From NCBI GenBank assembly GCA_944332375.1, contig CALVJU010000077.1, forward strand, positions 1 to 11,703: a stretch of 11,703 bases of DNA, written 5' to 3'. The notes beneath the pieces were generated by a model, which did not search any database, was not told where the DNA came from, and saw only the letters and a program-made list of their open reading frames with translations. This DNA comes from an uncultured Bacilli bacterium (lineage in GTDB: Bacteria; Bacillota_I; Bacilli_A; RF39; UBA660). The translations under genes and the position numbers were made by a program. Below are positions 6,266-11,703 of the stretch, piece after piece. Position 1 is the first letter of the stretch, and every line of letters starts with the position of its first letter.

Positions 6266-7608
6266 AATTTTTTCTCCTCTATTGTTGAACGAGAATACAG
6301 TTCTGCCTCTAACTCTGGTAACAGTGGAGTATAAACATATACTAAATGATTACAAGCCTGGCAAAATTTCTCACCATAGCTTTTTAATTTTGGACACACT
6401 ATCCTTTGTAACTTTTCATTATTGGAAAGGCAATCATCCCCTATTTCAACCACATTCGGTAGCACTACCTTTTCTAATTCACTATTCATCCAAAGAAACA
6501 TATTCCCTATTTCAACCACATTTAATAATTCTATTTCCTCTATCGTCACGTTATATACTAAAAATCTATCCGGTATATGTTGTACATGATTATGAACCAA
6601 AGAAATGATTCTGTTATGTTGATCCAATCCTAATAAAATAGGTTCCTCACTATCTTTTTCATATATCTCGATCAACTTTCCATTTGGTTGCTTTTTGATC
6701 TCTATTCTCTCAATCACTCCGATTGTATCCGGAAAGCTATCTTGTATAAAACGATTATATATATTATATCCTTCTATTTTTTTTGTTTGTAAATCAAGAA
6801 TGAAATAATCAAATATAACGTATCTTTCCTTAGGATACTCTCTTACTTCAAAATTATCTATAATAATATTGTTTTCGCAATAATAAATATTATAAATTTC
6901 ATAATTATATTTATAAAATTTACCATCTCTTGCTTTGACATACCCTGGTAATTCGAACCGATTTTGATGACCTAATTGGGTCATTCCATAATATTGAGCA
7001 AAACTATCAGTAAGTCCTGGGATAATGTTATCTAAATTATTTCCAAATGTACTATCTGGAAAATTGACACTGTGATTATATCTATTTTTTATAGATAAAG
7101 TATGAGAAGAATCTCTCGTAAATTGTATACTAATTACCGATGTTCCATATTCATCTTGTCTTTTAGGTTTTTTAAAATTTTCCCTTTTTATTTCTTCAAC
7201 ATTCTCTTTTACCGCAAAAAACACATAATAACGTTCTAACCGATTCTCACGAAATGTGCAAAGTTCTTCTCTAGGTGCATAATATTTTTTAAAACTTTGG
7301 ATTTCTTCTTCTGTATGACATTCATATAACTGATATCCTACTTCTCCAAGAAGTTCTTCTGGAGTAGAATTGGAAGACAGTTTATGATCCTGTTCGACAT
7401 GGACAAAACTATATATATAATCCATAAAATCATCTTCCAATCCATGATTCTTAATATCCTGTGCGATAGAATGACTCTCTTTAAAAGAACGCATTAACAA
7501 CGTAGGTAACAAGCCCTCCGTTTCTAATAGTGTTGGAAATAGTTCTCTACATAGATGCATCATTTCTTCTCCATATTTCTTTTTGATTACTTTTAAATCA
7601 TGATTCAT
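6259..7608 (-). CDS. Cytoplasmic protein with C-terminal BspA-like leucine-rich repeats
   Basis: The protein is 449 residues with no signal peptide, membrane segment or cell-wall anchor. The C-terminus holds four consecutive 22-residue repeats at about 341-362, 363-384, 385-406 and 407-428. They are built around a hydrophobic strand, I/Y-G or I-P, and a hydrophobic end, as in LRR_5/BspA-type repeats; two start with the identical NVVEIG. The first 340 residues are unassigned: a helical N-terminus (about 1-110), then a mixed region with conserved-looking pieces SIKNRYNHSVNFPDSTFGN (about 173-191) and a beta-rich part with many Tyr/Asn (about 225-330). I have a vague memory of similar LRR proteins in gut Bacillota genomes but cannot name a family. 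The start has an unusual ribosome binding site, seven G five bases upstream. It is co-translated with the 96-residue gene. Confidence 0.85.
   Translation of the reverse strand: MNHDLKVIKKKYGEEMMHLCRELFPTLLETEGLLPTLLMRSFKESHSIAQDIKNHGLEDDFMDYIYSFVHVEQDHKLSSNSTPEELLGEVGYQLYECHTEEEIQSFKKYYAPREELCTFRENRLERYYVFFAVKENVEEIKRENFKKPKRQDEYGTSVISIQFTRDSSHTLSIKNRYNHSVNFPDSTFGNNLDNIIPGLTDSFAQYYGMTQLGHQNRFELPGYVKARDGKFYKYNYEIYNIYYCENNIIIDNFEVREYPKERYVIFDYFILDLQTKKIEGYNIYNRFIQDSFPDTIGVIERIEIKKQPNGKLIEIYEKDSEEPILLGLDQHNRIISLVHNHVQHIPDRFLVYNVTIEEIELLNVVEIGNMFLWMNSELEKVVLPNVVEIGDDCLSNNEKLQRIVCPKLKSYGEKFCQACNHLVYVYTPLLPELEAELYSRSTIEEKKLC
6439..6522 (-). repeat. 18-bp perfect direct repeat in two LRR units
   Basis: The same 18 bases occur at 6439-6456 and 6505-6522 of the + strand (CCCTATTTCAACCACATT), 66 bases apart, exactly one 22-codon repeat unit. 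They encode NVVEIG in the second and third LRR units (residues 363-368 and 385-390). Identity at the DNA level, including third positions, contrasts with the divergence of the rest of each unit. Confidence 0.9.
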
Positions 7609-7613
7609 ATTTA

Positions 7614-7620
7614 CCCCCCC
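7614..7620 (-). promoter_or_regulatory. Homopolymeric G7 ribosome binding site of the LRR gene
   Basis: Seven consecutive G on the minus strand lie five bases (TAAAT) before the ATG at 7608. No other Shine-Dalgarno match is near, so this run must serve as the ribosome binding site. A run of seven G is unusual in such AT-rich DNA, and its length could vary by slipped-strand replication. Confidence 0.7.
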
Positions 7621-7636
7621 GTTTTTTTATGAATCT

Positions 7637-7664
7637 ATTGTAAATTGTTTTATTTTTCCAACAA
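7637..7664 (-). promoter_or_regulatory. Possible promoter of the LRR gene pair
   Basis: Minus strand shows -10 TACAAT (7642-7637, five of six) with TTGTTG (7664-7659, TTG half conserved) at a 16-base spacing. It lies between the hairpin after ackA and the G7 ribosome binding site. Position is sensible, but the -35 match is weak. Confidence 0.45.
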
Positions 7665-7668
7665 GAAG

Positions 7669-7689
7669 AGACTTGTATCAAACAAGTCT
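7669..7689 (-). terminator. Hairpin after ackA, weak terminator
   Basis: Minus strand AGACTTGT, loop TTGAT, ACAAGTCT forms a perfect 8-bp stem nine bases after the ackA stop. The following sequence, CTTCTTGTT, is a poor U-tract, so termination may be partial and allow read-through to the LRR pair. Confidence 0.6.
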
Positions 7690-7697
7690 ACAATTCT

Positions 7698-8876
7698 CTA
7701 TTTTACAAGTTCATAAGTATCTCTTGCAATCATAACTTCTTCATCTGTTGGAATGACATAACATAGAATTTTAGAGTCTTTTGCACTGACCATTTTTTCT
7801 TCTCCACGCATATCATTTGCTTTTTCATCTACTTTTACACCAAGTACTTCTAATGATTCCATAATCTGTTTTCTAGCAAGCATAGAGTTTTCTCCTAAAC
7901 CTGCTGTAAATACAATCGCATCACATCCACCTAATAGTACATAATATTTTGCAATGTATTCAACAACACGTTTTACATACATTTTTTGAGCTAAAGTACA
8001 AAGTTCATCTCCAGCTTCCATTCCTGCCTCGATATCTCTAGCATCACTCTTTCCCTTACTAATACCATAGAAACCACTTTGTTTATTTAAAGCATTATCA
8101 ATTTCTTTTAATGACATTCCTGATTTTTCCATTAAATATGGAATCATAGAATAATCAATATCTCCTGAACGTGTTCCCATCATAATTCCAGCATTTGGAG
8201 TGAATCCCATAGATGTATCAATACATTTTCCATTTAATACTGCACTAATACTTCCACCACTTCCAATATGACAAGTAATGATTTTAGTATCTGTTCTACC
8301 TAAAATTTCATTCATACGTTGTGATACATATTTATGACTTGTTCCATGGAATCCATATTTACGTACTCCATACTTTTCATACCATTCCATTGGAACAGAA
8401 TATAAATAATTCTCTTTAGGCATTGTTTGATGGAAGGCAGTGTCAAATACAGCAACTGCTTTCGCATTTGGAATCATTTTTTCAAAGGCACGAATTCCAG
8501 TAATTCCGGCTGGATTATGAAGTGGTGCCAGTGGGATTAATTCTTCTAATTTCGCAATTACTTCTTCGGTAATTAATACACTAGAATTAAATTGATCTCC
8601 ACCATGAACGGTACGATGTCCAATTCCTTTAATTTCATCCAATGATTCTACAATATGACGATCTAATAATTCTTTTACTAGAATTTCTACTGCTTTCTCA
8701 TGGTTTGGTAATTCTACTTCTGTTTTTGTTTTTTCTCCATTTAATTTGATGGTATAAAATCCACCATCAATTCCAATACGTTCGAAAGTTCCTTGAATTA
8801 ATACTTTTTCTTCAGGCATTTCATATGCTTGAAATTTTAATGAAGAACTTCCACAATTCACTGCTAATATTTTCAT
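7698..8876 (-). CDS. ackA: Acetate kinase
   Basis: Acetate kinase interconverts acetyl phosphate plus ADP with acetate plus ATP. In fermenting bacteria, working with phosphotransacetylase, it yields ATP from acetyl-CoA. The 392-residue length fits the family. ASKHA-fold motifs are clear: N-terminal VNCGSSSLKF (6-15), HRTVHGG (87-93, substrate-binding arginine), DTAFHQ (145-150, catalytic aspartate), KYGFHGTSH (173-181), HIGSGGS (203-209, nucleotide phosphate binding), MGTRSGDID (233-241), FTAGLGENS (323-331), and the C-terminal PTDEEVMIA (about 376-384) with the metal-site glutamate. HRTVHGG and the full motif set separate it from butyrate kinase. The ribosome binding site AAGGA is well placed. 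No phosphotransacetylase gene is in view. It lies 37 bases after the 204-residue membrane protein gene, with a hairpin but no convincing promoter between them. Confidence 0.97.
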   Translation of the reverse strand: MKILAVNCGSSSLKFQAYEMPEEKVLIQGTFERIGIDGGFYTIKLNGEKTKTEVELPNHEKAVEILVKELLDRHIVESLDEIKGIGHRTVHGGDQFNSSVLITEEVIAKLEELIPLAPLHNPAGITGIRAFEKMIPNAKAVAVFDTAFHQTMPKENYLYSVPMEWYEKYGVRKYGFHGTSHKYVSQRMNEILGRTDTKIITCHIGSGGSISAVLNGKCIDTSMGFTPNAGIMMGTRSGDIDYSMIPYLMEKSGMSLKEIDNALNKQSGFYGISKGKSDARDIEAGMEAGDELCTLAQKMYVKRVVEYIAKYYVLLGGCDAIVFTAGLGENSMLARKQIMESLEVLGVKVDEKANDMRGEEKMVSAKDSKILCYVIPTDEEVMIARDTYELVK

Positions 8877-8899
8877 ATTTTTCCTTCTTTCTATTTGAA

Positions 8900-8916
8900 T
8901 AGAGAATCGTTCTCTA
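8900..8916 (-). other. Hairpin between the 204-aa gene and ackA
   Basis: TAGAGAA, a 3-base loop CGA and TTCTCTA form a perfect 7-bp stem on the minus strand. Its first three bases are the TAG stop (8916-8914) of the upstream gene. No U-tract follows (TTCAAATAG), so it is unlikely to be an efficient terminator. It could protect or demarcate the ackA message, or be cleaved. Confidence 0.55.
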
Positions 8917-9528
8917 CTTCGTCAAAGTTTTTCTTTTTCCTGAAACTTCTTGACAGGAATCCAATTGATCATTCAAAAACGTTTGATATGCTTTTAAATC
9001 ATCCTCTAACACTGCTTGTATTTCTTTACTTTCATTTGCCTCTTTGATGTGTTCTTTTTCACATGTCTTTAAAAGATTAGTAAAGCGTTCTTTACTATCA
9101 TGCAATTGCCTCTCGACTAGTGCGACATCACGTTGTAACTTAGCAATATTCTGTTTTTGTTTTTTCTCTTGTATTATTTTTGAACAAATACACGAACCAC
9201 CTACAATTACTCCGCTAGAACAAATAACAGCTATAATAAAGTTTATCCAAAACGGTTGAAATGCAAGTGTAGAAGTAAGAAGAAAGATCATCAAAGAGAA
9301 ACACAAGATGAGAAAAGTAATGATCCAATTTCTTCCTCTTTTCCTTTGACCACTTTCCAACGCTAATTTCCATCGCAGGATATCCGTTTTATCTTGTTCT
9401 AATCTCTGATATAAATATAAAATACGATGACACAATTTTAAAGTCTCTATTGTTTCTCTTGGTAAAGAGCAGATATTAGCTGAGGCTGAGGATGAGGCTG
9501 AGGCTGACTCCTTTTTTCCTTCTATCAT
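8914..9528 (-). CDS. Two-pass membrane protein with coiled coil, unknown function, 204 aa
   Basis: I do not recognise the family. Residues 7-17 are a Ser/Ala stretch (ESASASSSASA) encoded by a hexanucleotide tandem repeat. Then come a helical segment (about 22-60), a basic patch QRKRGRN (61-67), two membrane helices (about 68-88 and 93-116), and a long charged helix likely to form a coiled coil (about 119-155), followed by another acidic helix to about 190 and a basic tail. The basic patch and long charged tail suggest both ends are cytoplasmic, with only a short loop outside. The start has a strong AGGAGG seven bases upstream, lying in the last codons of the preceding gene. The layout (helix, two TMs, coiled coil) repeats that of the preceding gene, so the two are probably partners or distant paralogs. 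The link to lysS and ackA is by position only. Confidence 0.82.
   Translation of the reverse strand: MIEGKKESASASSSASANICSLPRETIETLKLCHRILYLYQRLEQDKTDILRWKLALESGQRKRGRNWIITFLILCFSLMIFLLTSTLAFQPFWINFIIAVICSSGVIVGGSCICSKIIQEKKQKQNIAKLQRDVALVERQLHDSKERFTNLLKTCEKEHIKEANESKEIQAVLEDDLKAYQTFLNDQLDSCQEVSGKRKTLTK
9479..9508 (-). repeat. Imperfect hexanucleotide tandem repeat (5 units)
   Basis: On the + strand five 6-base units GCTGAG, GCTGAG, GATGAG, GCTGAG, GCTGAC follow each other. They are in frame with the 204-residue gene and encode its Ser/Ala-rich N-terminal segment. Gain or loss of units would change length but not the reading frame. Confidence 0.85.
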
Positions 9529-9531
9529 ATT

Positions 9532-9996
9532 CTATCCTCCTATATCATTTTGTCCTTTTCCACTCAAATACGTAAAATATTTTTTCTCTTCTACTTCGTA
9601 TTTTTGTTGTAATAATTTTTTTTGTTCCCGCAAGTACTCTAATTCATCTTGATCCGGCTCGACTAGAAAAAAAATCAATCGAATAATTTGGATGACAAAA
9701 AATGCCAATCCCAAAATACAAAGTAACATAAACTCTAGTAAAAAGAACATAACCACCTCAAAAATGGTCCATACTACGATTGCCATAAGTCCGATAAACA
9801 GAATAACAGTAATAGGAAATAATATAACAAAAGTAATGATTCCTTTCCTTATTATTTTCTTATCGATACGTTCAATTTCTTTATTTAGTTCTTCTTGTTC
9901 CATTTCTATTTTTACAATTTGATGAATACATTGATACGCAAAGAGTTTTTGAAGTGAGTGTCTAGAACAAAAGATTACCCCTTTTTCTTCTTTCAT
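9532..9996 (-). CDS. Two-pass membrane protein with flanking coiled coils, unknown function, 154 aa
   Basis: I do not recognise the family. A short amphipathic N-terminus is followed by a charged helix (about 29-49, rich in Glu, Lys and Ile). Then come two hydrophobic stretches (about 52-77 and 80-112) that could make two or three membrane helices, and a second charged, coiled-coil-like helix (about 114-140). It begins 7 bases after the lysS stop with no clear ribosome binding site of its own, so translation is probably coupled to lysS. The first ATG is used; a later one (Met32) has no better site and would cut into the first charged helix. It ends in TAG 3 bases before the start of the 204-residue gene. 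The shared topology with that gene suggests a hetero-oligomeric membrane pair, which is inference. Confidence 0.8.
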   Translation of the reverse strand: MKEEKGVIFCSRHSLQKLFAYQCIHQIVKIEMEQEELNKEIERIDKKIIRKGIITFVILFPITVILFIGLMAIVVWTIFEVVMFFLLEFMLLCILGLAFFVIQIIRLIFFLVEPDQDELEYLREQKKLLQQKYEVEEKKYFTYLSGKGQNDIGG

Positions 9997-10003
9997 ATGA
10001 TCA

Positions 10004-11491
10004 CTATTTTAATTTCATAGTTGGGAATAAAATTACTTCACGAATAGATTCGCTACCGGTTAGTAACATCACTAAACGATCGATTCCCATACCCATACCA
10101 CCAGCTGGTGGCATACCATATTCTAAAGCTTCTACGAAATCTAAATCCATTTCATTTGCTTCTTCATTTCCAAGTTCACGTTCTTTTAACTGATTTTGGA
10201 AACGTTCATACTGATCAATTGGGTCATTTAACTCAGTAAAGGCATTGGCGTACTCGCTACCAATAATAAATAACTCAAAACGTTGTGTGAATCGAGGATC
10301 CTTTGGATCTTTTTTTGCAAGTGGACTAATCTCGATTGGGTGTCCATAGATAAATGTTGGTTCAATGATTGTCTCTTCTACATATTTTTCAAAGAAAGCA
10401 TTGACAATATGACCATAACCGAAGTGTTCTTCGACAACGATATCATGTTCTTCAGCTAATTTCTTTGCTTCTTCTAATGTCATATCACTTGCAAAGTCAA
10501 TTCCTGTTACATTCTTAATCGCATCTGTCATAGAAATTCTTTTATACTTTGGAGCAAGTGAAATCTTATGACCTTTAAATTCAATATCATAAGTACCATT
10601 GACTTCCATACAAGCATGAGAGACAATTCCTTCTGTTAAGTCCATCATACCCTCTAAGTCACTATATGCTTTATATACTTCAATTGTCGTAAATTCAGGG
10701 TTATGTTTACGATCCATACCTTCATTTCTAAATAAACGTCCAATTTCATATACTGCATCCATACCACCAACTAATAATCTCTTAAGTGGTAATTCTGTTG
10801 CGATTCTAAGATACATATCAATATCTAATGTATTATGATGGGTTACGAATGGTCTTGCTGCTGCTCCTCCTAAAATAGTACCTAAGACAGGGGTTTCTAC
10901 TTCAACGTATCCTAAGTTATCTAAGTAATGTTGAATGGAACGAATAATCTTTGGACGAGCAAAAGCAATTCTTCTTGCATCTTCATTCATAATTAAATCG
11001 ACATAACGACGACGATATCTCTCTTCTGTATCAGTCAGTCCATGGAACTTTTCAGGAAGTGGTTTTAATGCTTTTACTAAATGAATATAGTGATCAGCTC
11101 GAATACTTAATTCTCCCATATCTGTACGGAAAACAGTTCCTTGAATACCGACAATATCTCCAATATCTGCTTTTTTAAATAAAGCATACTCTTCTTCTCC
11201 AACCGCATCTTGTCTTACATAGATTTGGATTTGTCCATATTTATCTTGAATATGCATAAATCCTACTTTTCCTTTACGACGACGTGTCATAATACGACCT
11301 GCAACAGTAACTTGTTCTAATTCCATTTCATGTAATTCTTCTTTGGAATACTGCGCATACTTTTCCTTTATTTCCTTTGAATTTGTTGTTACTTCAAAAC
11401 GATGACCAAATGGATCAATTCCTAATTCTTCTAATTCTTTTGCTTTTTCACGACGAACTAATTCTTGTTCTGTAAACTTTCTTTCTTCCAT
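10004..11491 (-). CDS. lysS: Lysyl-tRNA synthetase, class II
   Basis: This cytoplasmic enzyme charges tRNA-Lys with lysine using ATP. The 495-residue length is typical of bacterial LysS. An N-terminal OB-fold anticodon-binding domain occupies about 60-145 (VTVAGRIMTRRRKGKVGFMH is its first strand). The class II catalytic core follows: motif 1 around 178-203 with GYVEVETPVL, motif 2 RNEGMDRKHNPEFTTIE (255-271), and motif 3 GGMGMGIDRLVMLL (474-487). Lysine-pocket segments such as LRIATELPLK (228-237) are present. The start has AAGGAGG six bases upstream. That site overlaps the TAA stop of the RDD-type gene, so the two are in one operon. The stop TAG is followed directly by TGA, a tandem stop. 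Confidence 0.98.
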   Translation of the reverse strand: MEERKFTEQELVRREKAKELEELGIDPFGHRFEVTTNSKEIKEKYAQYSKEELHEMELEQVTVAGRIMTRRRKGKVGFMHIQDKYGQIQIYVRQDAVGEEEYALFKKADIGDIVGIQGTVFRTDMGELSIRADHYIHLVKALKPLPEKFHGLTDTEERYRRRYVDLIMNEDARRIAFARPKIIRSIQHYLDNLGYVEVETPVLGTILGGAAARPFVTHHNTLDIDMYLRIATELPLKRLLVGGMDAVYEIGRLFRNEGMDRKHNPEFTTIEVYKAYSDLEGMMDLTEGIVSHACMEVNGTYDIEFKGHKISLAPKYKRISMTDAIKNVTGIDFASDMTLEEAKKLAEEHDIVVEEHFGYGHIVNAFFEKYVEETIIEPTFIYGHPIEISPLAKKDPKDPRFTQRFELFIIGSEYANAFTELNDPIDQYERFQNQLKERELGNEEANEMDLDFVEALEYGMPPAGGMGMGIDRLVMLLTGSESIREVILFPTMKLK

Positions 11492-11502
11492 GTTCTTCCT
11501 CC

Positions 11503-11703
11503 TTATATTTCTATCACTCTTGTATGTGATAATTTCTCATGTAAACCCACACTGTCTTTCCTATATAATACCATAAAAATACAGAAAAGAACTAGTATAA
11601 GTTGTATCAAACCTAAAATACTAATTACAAATAAATAAATGCTTCCCGGTATCAAATAGATACAAAGAAGAGATACAATTAAATAAAGTAATCCATTTAA
11701 AAT
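11503..11703 (-). CDS. RDD family membrane protein, C-terminal part (5' end outside window)
   Basis: Translating the minus strand from the window edge gives 66 codons open to TAA at 11505-11503, in the frame ending 11 bases before the lysS ATG. The visible part has two hydrophobic segments of about 15-20 residues split by a short polar turn (IPGS). It ends in a polar segment RKDSVGLHEKLSHTRVIEI. The GLHEKLSHTRVI ending matches the typical C-terminus of RDD proteins (GLHDKLAGTRVV-like), predicted three-helix membrane proteins of mostly unknown function, some linked to ion exchange. The lysS ribosome binding site overlaps its stop, so the two are co-transcribed. The N-terminal part with the defining Arg-Asp-Asp residues lies beyond the edge, so the family call rests on the tail. 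Confidence 0.72.
   Translation of the reverse strand: MLNGLLYLIVSLLCIYLIPGSIYLFVISILGLIQLILVLFCIFMVLYRKDSVGLHEKLSHTRVIEI

Noticed and set aside
6183..6608. 141-codon + strand open frame overlapping two genes' 3' and 5' ends
   Set aside because: It is antisense to the coupled LRR and 96-residue genes, has no supporting signals, and its composition looks like a mirror of AT-rich coding sequence.
6259..7608. Surface adhesin, as many BspA-repeat proteins are
   Set aside because: No signal peptide, membrane anchor or sorting motif is present at either end of the protein.
7698..8876. Butyrate kinase instead of acetate kinase
   Set aside because: Length, HRTVHGG, KYGFHGTSH, MGTRSGDID and FTAGLGENS together are the acetate kinase pattern.
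1..11703. Mycoplasma-type code with UGA read as tryptophan
   Set aside because: The genes are complete with the standard code, tryptophan is written TGG, and RF2 with its UGA-dependent control is present.

Overview
The window comes from a low-GC, AT-rich Gram-positive (Bacillota) bacterium, most likely a Bacilli/Erysipelotrichia-like lineage. This rests on strong AT bias, AGGAGG-type ribosome binding sites, a B. subtilis-length RF2 read through a programmed frameshift, a YitT-family protein, and ftsEX next to prfB. The lineage call is an inference. Thirteen protein genes are visible, all on the minus strand, so transcription runs from high to low coordinates. No mobile element, CRISPR array, tRNA or rRNA was seen. 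No gene-free stretch exceeds 300 bases; the longest (about 240 bases, 5737-5974) holds a strong promoter and a terminator.

In transcription order, the right part (11703 to 7669) holds the tail of an RDD-type membrane protein, lysS (lysyl-tRNA synthetase), two small two-pass membrane proteins with coiled-coil segments and unknown function, then ackA (acetate kinase). Spacing is tight and ribosome binding sites are embedded in the preceding gene, so this looks like one operon closed by a weak hairpin after ackA.

The middle part (7664 to 3614) is a series of short transcription units. First come a 449-residue protein with four 22-residue C-terminal leucine-rich repeats and a coupled 96-residue protein, ending in a clear terminator. 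Next is a DHH/DHHA1 phosphoesterase of the NrnA type (oligoribonuclease/pAp phosphatase) with a near-consensus promoter. Then come two genes of unknown function, a soluble 153-residue protein and a three-pass DUF3592-like membrane protein, each with its own promoter and terminator.

The left part (3589 to 1) is a prfB - YitT family - ftsE - ftsX operon starting from an extended -10 promoter. prfB is encoded in two frames. An in-frame TGA at codon 25, preceded by a Shine-Dalgarno-like GGAGG and CTT, marks the classical +1 autoregulatory frameshift. Joined, the protein is 366 residues with SPF and GGQ motifs at the expected places. ftsE and ftsX overlap by 14 bases; ftsX runs off the left edge after 282 codons.

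Most genes are conserved housekeeping functions: translation (lysS, prfB), acetate/ATP metabolism (ackA), nucleotide recycling (nrnA) and cell division signalling (ftsEX). I found no convincing new system. The least explained material is the LRR protein with its 96-residue partner, whose ribosome binding site is a run of seven G, and the twin membrane/coiled-coil genes between lysS and ackA.
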